Assembly (NCBI GenBank): GCA_029027985.1
Contig: CP119076.1
Coordinates: 1,674,001-1,738,000, forward strand
DNA from: Klebsiella aerogenes
Lineage (GTDB): Bacteria > Pseudomonadota > Gammaproteobacteria > Enterobacterales > Enterobacteriaceae
Direction: 5' to 3'
Length of the DNA stretch: 64,000 bases
In this document: piece after piece, positions 20,144 to 29,057 of the stretch
How positions within the stretch are numbered: position 1 is the first letter of the stretch
Layout: each line of letters starts with the position of its first letter
The notes under the pieces: model-generated
Databases searched by the model: none
What the model saw: only the letters and a program-made list of their open reading frames with translations
What the model was told of the DNA's origin: nothing
Position numbers and translations under genes: made by a program

Positions 20144-21352
20144 ATGGCTTTTATACTTTTTTCGATGTTCATTGTATTCTCGGCCATGGTATTGATCGGA
20201 TCACCAAATAAATCTTTTTTTATATTTCTTTTGATCATTTCCATTATACCTACAGGAAACTCCTATGCCGATTTCATATCACTACAAGGGGTGTATTATT
20301 TTGACTTTTATCTGATCGGGTTGTTTTTCCTTTTACTGAAAAGCATGAGTTGTTCTAATGGAAAAAATATTACTATTCCGTACTCGACCATTTTTGGAGT
20401 TTTTACTTACCTATGTGTTATACTAGTATCAATCATCGCTGATAATATTTTAGATAAATATCTTTTAAAAGATATTCGACCAATTATAATGATTTTTACA
20501 GCTATGTATTTCTCTGGGTTAGTACTGAGGATAGATAGCTATAATAAAAATACGATCTTGAAAATTCTATTTATAATGTTTATGTTTAGCATTATTCATC
20601 TGATATTACCGAAGCTTGGAGTATCAGTGTATAAAGATGAATATTATGAAGATAATTCCTATAGATATCTTGATGCATCAACTTATGTTGCAGCAATATA
20701 CATTATCAATTATTTTACTAGCAACATGAAGAATGAATGTGGAAAATGGGCTAGATTATGTTTCTATGCAGCAATTATCTGTGTTCTTGTCGGTAACTCC
20801 CGCTTTATGCTTTTGGCGATTTTCGCAAGTGTTATATTTGTTAGTTTTAAAGATGTAAAGAAAGCGATTATATACTCCCTATCTGCCGTTCTTATTGCTG
20901 GCCTGTTTTTAGGGGTAAGCGTTTATGTTGGTGCCGATAGGGTAGTTAGTGGATTTTCAGGTGATGTTTTGCTCTTCCAGATTACTAATAGATTCTCACC
21001 TGCGTTAAGTTTAATAGATGAAATGTCGTGGTATAACTATATTTTCGGATTTGGTGCTGGAACATATTTTGATATTCCATGGTTTGCATATCGTGGCCTT
21101 GAAACCCAAAATATTTCCGTTGATAGCTTATATTTAACAATGTATGTTAAATATGGGGTGTTTGGGTTTATGTTCATTGCCTTGTTTACAAAGGTTGCAG
21201 TTAATGGTCTTGAAAGAACGGTAAAAAAGGCTGTTATAATATTTTGTTTAATAATGTATTTTGTGTCAGCAATACCTTATCACCCTTATTCCTTAGGAAT
21301 TATTGTTGGGGGAGCAGTTATGATATTACTTAATAGAAAACAAGTTGTATAA
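20144..21352 (+). CDS. wzy: Predicted capsule repeat-unit polymerase (Wzy)
   Basis: Highly hydrophobic 402-residue protein with about ten predicted membrane helices and a larger loop in the C-terminal half (FSGDVLLFQITNRFSPALSL and GFGAGTYFDIPWFAYRGLET), the pattern of O-antigen/capsule polymerases that join repeat units in the periplasm. I see no strong family motif, as usual for Wzy; the call rests on topology, size and place directly before wzx. Start ATG 20144 has AGGA nine bases upstream; a GTG 11 codons earlier is less likely. Very AT-rich, typical of transferred serotype-specific genes. Confidence 0.8.
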   Translation: MAFILFSMFIVFSAMVLIGSPNKSFFIFLLIISIIPTGNSYADFISLQGVYYFDFYLIGLFFLLLKSMSCSNGKNITIPYSTIFGVFTYLCVILVSIIADNILDKYLLKDIRPIIMIFTAMYFSGLVLRIDSYNKNTILKILFIMFMFSIIHLILPKLGVSVYKDEYYEDNSYRYLDASTYVAAIYIINYFTSNMKNECGKWARLCFYAAIICVLVGNSRFMLLAIFASVIFVSFKDVKKAIIYSLSAVLIAGLFLGVSVYVGADRVVSGFSGDVLLFQITNRFSPALSLIDEMSWYNYIFGFGAGTYFDIPWFAYRGLETQNISVDSLYLTMYVKYGVFGFMFIALFTKVAVNGLERTVKKAVIIFCLIMYFVSAIPYHPYSLGIIVGGAVMILLNRKQVV

Positions 21353-21357
21353 GGTAT

Positions 21358-22800
21358 ATGCGTATGCAAAATAGTTCAATTTTATCAAGGTTGCTGAAAG
21401 ACTCAACCTGGAGCATGATTTCAACCTTTGCTAATAAGGTTTCATTTGTTATTGTCGGAATTATTGTTGCCAGAACTCTAGGGGCCGAAAAATTTGCGAT
21501 ATTTGCGATAATACAAAGTGTAGTAGTGATGCTGGCAAATGTCTTCTCCCAATCGATAACAACAGCTACTTCTAAACATATAGCTGAATATATCGAATTT
21601 GATAAGAATAAAGTAGGTGCGGGAACAGTAATAACATTAATTTTTTCTATATTATTTGCATCCGCTGTTTATTTTTTTGCTAGTTGTTTTCCTAATGAAT
21701 TTTCTGTATATCTGCTGTTCCATGAGGACTATTTGATATTCGTTGGCAGTACAGCTTATATTATTGTGCTTACGATCGGGTTGGGTTGGATTCAAGGTGT
21801 TTTTTCCGGTTTTAGAAGCTTTAAATTAAATGCAGCTGTTAATTTACTTTATGCAGGTATATCAATATTATTAGCATATATATTGACATCTAAATATGAT
21901 ATTGGTGGGGCATTTTATAGTGTTATTATTAGTCAGTCTGTAACTCTCATTATAAGTGCTTTTTTAATATTTATTTTGTTCAAAAAAAATAATGTAAAAT
22001 TTATTATTAAAGGTTCATGGCGGGAGAGGGGCGTTATTACCCTTGTAGGATTACCAGTTTTCCTAACTGGTATAATTGTTGCCCCTATTACGTGGTATTC
22101 TAATAAGTTGCTATCACTTCTTTCTGACGGGCTTAATCAACTTGCGATTTTTTCTGCATCGATGCAATGGAGTTCTATTTTTACGCAAGTCTCCGTTGTG
22201 TTGGGCGCTGTTTTAATTCCTGTATTGGCAGCAAATAAAAATAAAAATAATGAGTTGCTAGATAGAGTTAATTTTTATTCGAGTTGGCTTTTTACGATAA
22301 TATGTACAGTGCCTCTTATTATATTTGTTGATTTCTTTGTTAAAATTTATGGGAAATTTAACTTAACTTATGATTTTAAAGTTAGTGTGATATTTGTATT
22401 GCTTAGCGCAATTTTGACATCATTTAAGGGCGGTGTTGCTAGGAAAATCATCATATTAAATCTGTCTTGGTTCAGTGTGTTGAGTAACTTGGGGTGGGCA
22501 TTTATATTTGTTGCATTAACTTGGAAAACGAAAAAGTATGGGGCCGTTGGAATCACTGGTGCATTATTTTTTTCGCAATTAATACATTTTATAATTACGA
22601 TGCCTTATTTTTTAAAAAGAAAAATCATTGCAGTATCTTTGGTATTTAATATTCATGTATTAACTTTGGTTTTTGTTCCTATAGCTTCTATATATTTTAG
22701 CTTTAGAATCGAAAACCTTGCTGTTAAAACTACAGCGTGTGTTGTTCTGGTTCTTTTTTCAGTATTCAAATCTATAGATTTGATAAAATTAAGGAAGTAA
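21358..22800 (+). CDS. wzx: Predicted capsule repeat-unit flippase (Wzx), PST/MOP family
   Basis: Moves the Und-PP-linked repeat unit across the inner membrane. Length 480 with about 12-14 membrane helices. The start region LLKDSTWSMISTFANKVSFV and GIIVARTLGAEKFAIFAIIQ is typical of polysaccharide transporters of the MOP superfamily. ATG 21358 is given; ATG 21364, nine bases after AAGG, has the better ribosome-site spacing and would shorten the protein by two residues. Begins 5 bp after wzy and ends 7 bp before the pyruvyl transferase, so one transcript. Confidence 0.88.
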   Translation: MRMQNSSILSRLLKDSTWSMISTFANKVSFVIVGIIVARTLGAEKFAIFAIIQSVVVMLANVFSQSITTATSKHIAEYIEFDKNKVGAGTVITLIFSILFASAVYFFASCFPNEFSVYLLFHEDYLIFVGSTAYIIVLTIGLGWIQGVFSGFRSFKLNAAVNLLYAGISILLAYILTSKYDIGGAFYSVIISQSVTLIISAFLIFILFKKNNVKFIIKGSWRERGVITLVGLPVFLTGIIVAPITWYSNKLLSLLSDGLNQLAIFSASMQWSSIFTQVSVVLGAVLIPVLAANKNKNNELLDRVNFYSSWLFTIICTVPLIIFVDFFVKIYGKFNLTYDFKVSVIFVLLSAILTSFKGGVARKIIILNLSWFSVLSNLGWAFIFVALTWKTKKYGAVGITGALFFSQLIHFIITMPYFLKRKIIAVSLVFNIHVLTLVFVPIASIYFSFRIENLAVKTTACVVLVLFSVFKSIDLIKLRK

Positions 22801-22807
22801 GTCATTC

Positions 22808-23950
22808 ATGAAAAAAAATAAAGTATATATTCGTGGCGCATATGCTCCAGGTAATATTGGTGATGATGTATTGATGCTGAGTGTTATAAATATTGTGAAA
22901 AAAGTAGTGCCAGAAAAACACATTTCAGTAGGGGTTGAACATCCATCGCTAGCCAGGAAATATAATGCAAATATTGACTGGATACATATAAAAAAGCCTA
23001 TATCGGCAGACGTTGTTGTATTTGGTGGAGGCGGACAATTTTTTTCATTCAATCCACCTCCGGGGATAAAATCGAGTTTTATTTCTAAAGTTGTAAAATC
23101 TATTAAAGCCCAAGAAAACTTATTTACTGCGCTAGAACGACTGAAAGTATCCCTATGTGGCGGGTTAGATAAAATTTATATGCCAAGGAAACTTGCTGCA
23201 TTTTGTATTGGCTTGGGACCATTTGATAATCACGGCAAGGGATATCAGCGTGCAGTTGAAATAATAAATAAATGTGACTATATTTCGGTTAGAGATGATA
23301 AAAGTAGAGCTTATTGCAAAATGCTTGGCAATGAATCCGTTTCTGAATTTACTGATCCTACTTTATTATCTGATATTTGGTATCCCAATCAAATTAAAAA
23401 ACCATATTACTCTGATAAAGGATATATCTCGATTGTTTTAAGAGATTGGCCACATGATAAAAATGGACAAGATTTTACTAAGGAATTGATTAAATTTGGT
23501 AATTATTTAATTGATAATGGTGAAAAGGTTCGATTCGTATCAGTGTACAAGGAGCGTGAAGAGGAGTTAATTGCAAACAATAGTAATGTTGACTGGTTGA
23601 TTTGGGACGCAAGAAACTACTCAATAGTTGAATTCATGGATGAATTTGTTGGCAATAGCGAAGTCATTATTAGCTCGCGAGCTCATGGTGTGCTGCTTCC
23701 TGCATCTTTAGGTGTACCAACAATTGCTGTTGCAATTGAGAATAAACTATTGAAAGTTCATGATATGATTTCCGATGGAAATATTATAGTGAAGATACCG
23801 GATCATAAAGCTTTTGATGAGGCATTGGTATGTTTCAGGGAAGAGAAGGAACAGTTAAGAGCCAATTTAGGGAAAGAGATAACTAAAAATCATCAAAAGG
23901 TAAAAGATGCAATTGATGAATTTACAAAATGGCTTAAAGATAACGTTTGA
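22808..23950 (+). CDS. Polysaccharide pyruvyl transferase family protein
   Basis: Likely adds a pyruvate ketal, from phosphoenolpyruvate, to a sugar of the capsule repeat unit. Length 380. Family features: N-terminal IRGAYAPGNIGDDVLMLSVI, the glycine-rich turn VVFGGGGQFFSF, and the C-terminal SSRAHGVLLPASLGVPTIAV with the histidine and arginine conserved in CsaB/WcaK/PssM-type enzymes. The acceptor sugar cannot be read from the sequence. The end overlaps the next gene by 44 bp in another frame. Confidence 0.87.
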   Translation: MKKNKVYIRGAYAPGNIGDDVLMLSVINIVKKVVPEKHISVGVEHPSLARKYNANIDWIHIKKPISADVVVFGGGGQFFSFNPPPGIKSSFISKVVKSIKAQENLFTALERLKVSLCGGLDKIYMPRKLAAFCIGLGPFDNHGKGYQRAVEIINKCDYISVRDDKSRAYCKMLGNESVSEFTDPTLLSDIWYPNQIKKPYYSDKGYISIVLRDWPHDKNGQDFTKELIKFGNYLIDNGEKVRFVSVYKEREEELIANNSNVDWLIWDARNYSIVEFMDEFVGNSEVIISSRAHGVLLPASLGVPTIAVAIENKLLKVHDMISDGNIIVKIPDHKAFDEALVCFREEKEQLRANLGKEITKNHQKVKDAIDEFTKWLKDNV

Positions 23951-24761
23951 TCTTTACGTTATTTATATAATCTTATCTTTGCTAATGCCTAGGAAATCTT
24001 TAGCTGAGGAGTTAAATTTTAAAGACCTAGGTCTTAAGGGAACTTTAAATAAGAATATTCTAAATCATAATGGAGTGCGAAATTATTATATATTTGATGA
24101 AATCGAAGGAGCATTTAGGGTGTATTACCCCGCGGGTTCTTTTGATCCTCAATCGATGAAAAATAAACACCTTCCATATGGAGGCATGAATTTTAAATGG
24201 ACACCATTTTATAATAAGAAGAGGGACTGTGTCATTGTGCAGTATGCTGTTCGCTTTCCAAAATCTTTTGATTTTGTTAAAGGGGGAAAACTACCTGGCC
24301 TATATGGAGGAAATGGAAACACAGGAGGAAAAATACCGAATGGATATGATGGGTTCAGTGTTCGTTTACTTTGGGAAGAGAATGGTATGGGGAGAGTTTA
24401 TGCTTATCTTCCTCAGACAGACAAAAAAAAGAAGTGGGGGGTAGGATTATCTGGCCCGCCGTGGTTTTATACTCGCGGGAAATGGCAAAGTATAACACTT
24501 AAAATCAAGCTCAATACAGTGAATATCCATGATGGGATTGTGAAATTATGGGTTGACAATAGGTTGGTTCTTGATAGGCGTGATATTTTCTTCAGAAGAA
24601 CCCGTGATTTAAAAATCGATGGTGTCCTATTTTCAACTTTTTTTGGTGGCAATAATTCTAGTTTCGCTCCAATGGAACTTCAATATATTGACTTCAAAAA
24701 TATTAAGATATCTGATTGGTTTTCAAAGCAAATGAGATGTGATCATGATGAAACTAATTAA
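23907..24761 (+). CDS. Secreted PL14-like polysaccharide lyase (predicted)
   Basis: 284 residues. The N-terminus carries a hydrophobic segment (FDLYVIYIILSLLMPRKSLA, about residues 14-33), a probable signal peptide, so the enzyme should act in the periplasm or outside. The body resembles polysaccharide lyase family 14 and related alginate/glucuronan lyases (jelly-roll fold): VQYAVRFPKSFDFVKGGKLP, the glycine-rich GLYGGNGNTGGKIPNGYDG, then FSVRLLWEENGMGRVYAYLP, and the strand GKWQSITLKIKLNT. PL14 enzymes cleave beside uronic acids, and this locus can make a glucuronate-containing polymer (ugd). A role in trimming or releasing capsule is inferred. Ribosome site AAAGG six bases before ATG 23907; overlaps the genes on both sides. 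Confidence 0.75.
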   Translation: MQLMNLQNGLKITFDLYVIYIILSLLMPRKSLAEELNFKDLGLKGTLNKNILNHNGVRNYYIFDEIEGAFRVYYPAGSFDPQSMKNKHLPYGGMNFKWTPFYNKKRDCVIVQYAVRFPKSFDFVKGGKLPGLYGGNGNTGGKIPNGYDGFSVRLLWEENGMGRVYAYLPQTDKKKKWGVGLSGPPWFYTRGKWQSITLKIKLNTVNIHDGIVKLWVDNRLVLDRRDIFFRRTRDLKIDGVLFSTFFGGNNSSFAPMELQYIDFKNIKISDWFSKQMRCDHDETN

Positions 24762-25293
24762 GTTGAATGTAAAAAAAATGGTTATAAGTTTTTTTAACTC
24801 TGTTTTGTCACTATCGACATTTTTTAGCATTAGACGATTCGTGCTACGTATCTTATTTAGAGCTACAGTAGGAAATAAGAGTACAGTGCATCGAAGAGTT
24901 AAAATATTTGATATTGGTTGTTTATCAATAGGTAAGCATTCAACAATTAACTACGGTTGCTATCTGGATAATAGAGGTGGCTTGGAAATTGGTGATAATG
25001 TAAATATCTCCCATTGCGTCAAGATTTATACAATGGGTCATGATTTAAATGATCCATTTGCGAACCTTGTAAAAGGAAGAGTACAAATTGGTTCGAATGT
25101 ATGGATTTTCCCTAATGTATTGATAATGCCAGGAGTTACTCTTTCTGAAGGGGCTGTAATATATCCAGGAAGTATAGTAACAAAAAACATTCCTAGCTAT
25201 GAGGTTTGGGGGGGGAGCCCGGCCAGATTTATATGTCATAGAAAGCGTGACATTAAATATGATGCATCTTTTCCTGTTTGGTTTGCCATTTAA
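24745..25293 (+). CDS. Left-handed beta-helix acyltransferase (WcaF/Maa type)
   Basis: Probable O-acetyltransferase for the capsule repeat unit, using acetyl-CoA. About 182 residues from ATG 24745 (a GTG two codons upstream and an ATG one codon downstream are alternatives). Hexapeptide-repeat turns run from about residue 60 to 160 (LSIGKHSTINYGCYLDNRGG, LEIGDNVNISHCVKIYTMGH, VQIGSNVWIFPNVLIMPGVT), with the catalytic histidine probably in MGHDLNDP and the CoA-site GGSPARFI near the end. A basic amphipathic N-terminus (LKLNVKKM) replaces the usual short helix. Overlaps the lyase gene by 17 bp. Confidence 0.87.
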   Translation: MMKLIKLNVKKMVISFFNSVLSLSTFFSIRRFVLRILFRATVGNKSTVHRRVKIFDIGCLSIGKHSTINYGCYLDNRGGLEIGDNVNISHCVKIYTMGHDLNDPFANLVKGRVQIGSNVWIFPNVLIMPGVTLSEGAVIYPGSIVTKNIPSYEVWGGSPARFICHRKRDIKYDASFPVWFAI

Positions 25294-25309
25294 TATTTAA
25301 GAGGTGTCT

Positions 25310-26293
25310 GTGAGATCCGTTATGATTGCATGGGTTGGCTTTCAACGAAGAGCTGATGTTATGAAAGAATTTTGGGGATATAGTGATCATTATATTACTA
25401 CGAGATATAAACATAAGTTTTTAAAACCACTTGATTATCTCATAAAAATAACAAAGACTATATATATATTGGCAAGCGAAAAACCAGATGTAGTATGGAT
25501 GCAATTACCACCTACATTTATGATTTTTGTTGGGATTGCTTACAAGCGCCTAAGAAGACGCAGTGTATTTTTGGTTGGTGACTTCCATAATAGTGCATTA
25601 AGACCAAAGTGGTTTAATTTTCCATTTGTCCGTTCTGCGCTTAATAAAATAGATGCTCTTATTGCCCATAATGAACAGGTTAAAACGGAGTTGATATCTA
25701 AAGGTATTAGTGAAACAAATGTTTTTGTTCTTGAAGATATGCCTTTCTCATATTCAGTTGGGGATATTGAACCTGTAAAAAACACAGTTTTATTTCCTTG
25801 TTCATTTGATGTCGATGAGCCCCTTGATGTCGTTCTTCACGCTGCGAAAAAACTTCCACATATAACTTTTAATATTACTGGAAACCATGACGGAAAAATC
25901 TCTTGCGATGTAATAAATTCAGCTCCCGCTAATGTAGTATTTACTGGATATTTAACTAAAAAAGCCTACGATGATTTATTCTTATCTAGCAGCGTAATTT
26001 TGGGGTTGACTACACGTGATAATGTGCAACTAAGTGTTTCTAATGAAGCTTTAAGTGCTGATAAACCGATGGTTTTATCAGATACTACAACTCTTCGGAA
26101 CTTATTTGGTGATGCTGCGATTTTTGTTGAATCGCTTAATGCTAGATCTATCAGTATGGGTTGCGCTTATGCTGTAGAGCATACCCAGGAATTACATGTT
26201 AAAACTAAGATATTAAAGTCAGAGCGTAAGGATAGATGGAAACATCAGGCTGAGAAAGTAAAAAGCAAGATAACAGATTTTGATACAATGTGA
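25310..26293 (+). CDS. Glycosyltransferase (GT4-like fold) of capsule assembly
   Basis: About 327 residues. GT-B type: N-terminal half with KPDVVWMQLPPTFMIFVGIA and FLVGDFHNSALRPKWFN, C-terminal half with the donor-site region YDDLFLSSSVILGLTTRDNV and NEALSADKPMVLSDTTTLRN, where the E..ADKP stretch is the usual GT4 E-x7-E-like position. Start is uncertain: GTG 25310 sits five bases after AAGAGG, while ATG 25322 gives MIAWVGFQRR. With WcaJ and the Alg14/Alg13-like pair it is one of three visible transferases; if the capsule contains mannose (manC/manB present) this is the candidate mannosyltransferase. That specificity is inference. Confidence 0.8.
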   Translation: MRSVMIAWVGFQRRADVMKEFWGYSDHYITTRYKHKFLKPLDYLIKITKTIYILASEKPDVVWMQLPPTFMIFVGIAYKRLRRRSVFLVGDFHNSALRPKWFNFPFVRSALNKIDALIAHNEQVKTELISKGISETNVFVLEDMPFSYSVGDIEPVKNTVLFPCSFDVDEPLDVVLHAAKKLPHITFNITGNHDGKISCDVINSAPANVVFTGYLTKKAYDDLFLSSSVILGLTTRDNVQLSVSNEALSADKPMVLSDTTTLRNLFGDAAIFVESLNARSISMGCAYAVEHTQELHVKTKILKSERKDRWKHQAEKVKSKITDFDTM

Positions 26294-26305
26294 TGAGGGT
26301 ATAGG

Positions 26306-26752
26306 ATGAGGCGGATTTTATTTGTTAGTTCTGGTGGTGGGCATTGGGTTCAGTTGACGAGAATAATTAAAGAGCTAAAACTGGGAGAACATGAGTTTTA
26401 TATCGCCTCTACTGTTGATGGGATTAATTTTTTAGGGAAAGATGTAAAGAAATTACCTGATTTTAATAAGAGCAAACCACTCAAAACATTGATAGGTAGT
26501 ATTATAATACTTCAGTATATATTTAATATAAGGCCTGCATTAGCCATTTCAACAGGGGCTGCTCCTGGACTTTTATGTTTACTCTTTACCAGGCTATTGG
26601 GAGGAAAAACTATTTGGATTGATAGTATAGCAAACACCGAAAAATTATCTTTGTCTGGGAATATAGCACGAATGTTTAGTAATCAGGTCTTGACACAATG
26701 GGAACATCTTGGTAATGGTGAAAAAGTTAGCTACCATGGGCGGGTCATATAA
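26306..26752 (+). CDS. Alg14-like membrane subunit of a two-component glycosyltransferase
   Basis: 148 residues related to Alg14/PssD/CpsF: opening RRILFVSSGGGHWVQLTRII, a central membrane-associated region (PLKTLIGSIIILQYIFNIRP), STGAAPGLLCLLFTRLLGGK, and the SIANTEKLSLSGNIARMFSN signature. In this family the Alg14-like protein binds the lipid-linked acceptor and recruits the Alg13-like catalytic partner. The two genes overlap by one base (TAATG), so they are made together. The Rhizobium PssD/PssE pair is a beta-1,4-glucuronosyltransferase; the same role here is plausible because ugd is in the locus. Ribosome site GAGGG 7 bases upstream. Confidence 0.88.
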   Translation: MRRILFVSSGGGHWVQLTRIIKELKLGEHEFYIASTVDGINFLGKDVKKLPDFNKSKPLKTLIGSIIILQYIFNIRPALAISTGAAPGLLCLLFTRLLGGKTIWIDSIANTEKLSLSGNIARMFSNQVLTQWEHLGNGEKVSYHGRVI

Positions 26753-27246
26753 TGATTTTTTGCAGTGTAGGCACGCAACTTCCTTTTTCTAGATTATTGG
26801 ATTATTTATATCGCTGGTCTGAATTCATAAACAAACAGCAAGAGAGAATAGTCATACAATCCGGTGATAAGGTTAATGTTAAAAGGCTTGAGAATGTTTC
26901 AGTCATAGACTTTGTCTCTGAGGAGGAATTTTCAAAGTATATTGATGAATGTTCTGTTGTTATTTCTCATGCTGGGATGGGGAATATAATTAGAGCTATT
27001 GAACTAAATAAGCCGATAGTAATTGTTCCTCGACTTAGTTCATTGAATGAGCATAGGAATGATCACCAAACTGATTCTGCGAACCGATTCTCTTCGTTAA
27101 GTAATGTATTTGTGGCAAATGACTTTGATTCCTTTTGTAAAGCCATTGAGTTAGTCGGTGGCTATGGTGACAACAAAAACGAAACTGCTTACCCTGAACG
27201 AGATAAATTAATAAAATATCTTAATTCGCAAATATCCCTTCTATAA
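26752..27246 (+). CDS. Alg13-like catalytic subunit of a two-component glycosyltransferase
   Basis: 164 residues with the C-terminal GT28-type donor domain found in Alg13/PssE/CpsG: MIFCSVGTQLPFSRLLDYLY, ISHAGMGNIIRAIELNKPIV (the sugar-nucleotide binding motif) and PRLSSLNEHRNDHQTDSANR. It cannot bind a lipid acceptor by itself and depends on the Alg14-like protein encoded directly upstream. Donor specificity is not readable; UDP-glucuronate is the guess from family precedents and from ugd. Last serotype-specific gene before wcaJ, with a 244-bp gap after it. Confidence 0.88.
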   Translation: MIFCSVGTQLPFSRLLDYLYRWSEFINKQQERIVIQSGDKVNVKRLENVSVIDFVSEEEFSKYIDECSVVISHAGMGNIIRAIELNKPIVIVPRLSSLNEHRNDHQTDSANRFSSLSNVFVANDFDSFCKAIELVGGYGDNKNETAYPERDKLIKYLNSQISLL

Positions 27247-27296
27247 TAATGCAGGTTTTATTTTTTGATTTTAGTTTTGTAATATACGACAGTTAA

Positions 27297-27321
27297 GTTT
27301 ATCACTTTTTAAGTGATAAAC
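27297..27321. repeat. Perfect hairpin between the Alg13-like gene and wcaJ
   Basis: GTTTATCACTT (27297-27307), a TTT loop and AAGTGATAAAC (27311-27321). No T run follows on the plus strand, so it is more likely an mRNA-stability or attenuation structure than a classical terminator. Confidence 0.55.
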
Positions 27322-27490
27322 GATATTAGTTCCCGTATGCTTATAACTCAATCACACTGAAGCCATTTGTTGACGATAGTAAAAATGCCTAGTTAAACAT
27401 GTGGTTATATTATTGATAGGATTATTGAATTAGGATGTATATATAGATTGGTTTTGGGATTATGCAAGTCTATATCTAAAGGAAATTCTC

Positions 27491-28894
27491 ATGTCTACTT
27501 TTAACCATCGCAATCGTTCAAATGCCAATGCCTCATTGATTTCAATGGCTCAGCGTTTCTCGGATGTGATTATAATATTTGCTGGGTTGTATTTGGTTTG
27601 TATAATTCATTCTATAAAAAATGACTATCATTATATAGTGATGCCATTATTGGCATTGGCTATATTTCAGATGATAGGGGGAATTACTGATTTTTATCGT
27701 TCATGGCGCGGAGTCGCTTTTTCCACTGAATTCATCTTAATTCTTAAAAACTGGTCACTTTGCTCTTTAATTACCTTAGGGCTTTTGTCTTTAGATCCAT
27801 CTACAGAGATGACATTTTATTTTTTTATCCAGTGGTATTTGTTTGTCAGCGTCGGTTTTTTTGCTTGTCGTTTATTTATTCGTTTGCTTGCAGGCATTCT
27901 TCGGAAGCTTGGTTATAATACCAGAAGAGTGGCAGTTGTTGGATCCTTACCCGCAGGGATTAATTTGCTAAAAGGCTTTATTGAGGAACCTTGGCTCGGC
28001 TTTGTTGTCAATGGTATATATGATGATGAACCACGAAACGACATTGATTATGAAAATATTCCATATGCTGGAACCACGGAAGAATTAATTAAAAATGCGC
28101 GGGAGGGGAGGATTGACAGAATTTATATTGCGATGAGCATGAAGGATGAAGTGAAAATTAGAACTATCGTTAGTCAATTAGCTGATACAACGTGTTCGGT
28201 TCTTTTGATTCCTGACATTTTTACCTTTAACATCCTTCAGTCGAGGACTGAGGAAATTAATGGTTTACCAGTTGTGCCACTATTTGACTCGCCTTTGAAT
28301 GGTATTAATATGGTGTTCAAACGGCTTGAGGATATTTTAGTTTCTTCGATTATTCTGCTATTGATTTCGCCAATTCTTTTAATGATCTCATTGGCGGTCA
28401 AGTTCAGTTCTAATGGCCCAGTTATATTTAGACAAATCAGATATGGCATGGATGGCAAACCTATACAGGTTTGGAAATTTCGCTCTATGACTGTAATGGA
28501 AAACGATGATAAGGTCGTTCAGGCTACCAAAGATGATATCCGAGTTACGAAAGTTGGCAAGTTTTTGCGGAGCACCTCTCTCGATGAACTCCCCCAGTTT
28601 TTCAATGTGTTGTTTGGGCAAATGTCTGTTGTAGGACCGAGACCTCATGCAGTTTCTCATAATGAGCAGTACCGTACTCTGATTCAAGGTTATATGCTTC
28701 GACACAAAGTGAAACCTGGCATTACGGGGTTAGCACAAATAAATGGTTGGCGTGGTGAAACTGATACACTTGAAAAGATGGAAAAAAGAATTGAGTTTGA
28801 CTTGCTATACATTCGTGGATGGAGCATTTGGCTCGATCTCAAAATAATTTTTCTAACTATTTTTAAGGGTTTTATAAATAAATCAGCATATTAG
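27491..28894 (+). CDS. wcaJ: WcaJ, undecaprenyl-phosphate glucose-1-phosphate transferase
   Basis: Polyisoprenyl-phosphate hexose-1-phosphate transferase that starts capsule repeat-unit synthesis by loading glucose-1-phosphate on Und-P in the inner membrane. Length 467 (E. coli WcaJ 464). Four N-terminal membrane helices, a central Rossmann-like cytoplasmic domain (RRVAVVGSLPAGINLLKGFI), a membrane re-entrant helix (LEDILVSSIILLLISPILLM, about residues 278-297) and the catalytic C-terminal domain with KFRSMTVME, the LRSTSLDELPQFFNVLFGQM region carrying the DE pair, and VVGPRPHAVSHNEQYR. Glucose rather than galactose is chosen because the sequence is WcaJ-like, not WbaP-like. Confidence 0.95.
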   Translation: MSTFNHRNRSNANASLISMAQRFSDVIIIFAGLYLVCIIHSIKNDYHYIVMPLLALAIFQMIGGITDFYRSWRGVAFSTEFILILKNWSLCSLITLGLLSLDPSTEMTFYFFIQWYLFVSVGFFACRLFIRLLAGILRKLGYNTRRVAVVGSLPAGINLLKGFIEEPWLGFVVNGIYDDEPRNDIDYENIPYAGTTEELIKNAREGRIDRIYIAMSMKDEVKIRTIVSQLADTTCSVLLIPDIFTFNILQSRTEEINGLPVVPLFDSPLNGINMVFKRLEDILVSSIILLLISPILLMISLAVKFSSNGPVIFRQIRYGMDGKPIQVWKFRSMTVMENDDKVVQATKDDIRVTKVGKFLRSTSLDELPQFFNVLFGQMSVVGPRPHAVSHNEQYRTLIQGYMLRHKVKPGITGLAQINGWRGETDTLEKMEKRIEFDLLYIRGWSIWLDLKIIFLTIFKGFINKSAY

Positions 28895-29057
28895 TTTTTG
28901 AATTTATATCCCTCATTGTTCATTTCTAGCTCTATAGGGTTATGTTTCATGTTAGCTAATGAATTTTCGCTATGAGAGCCCTGTGCTTTGAGCTAACATA
29001 ATCATCACATTTAAGCTGTGAATTTGTCGCAGTGACCACACCAGACAGGAGTATGTA

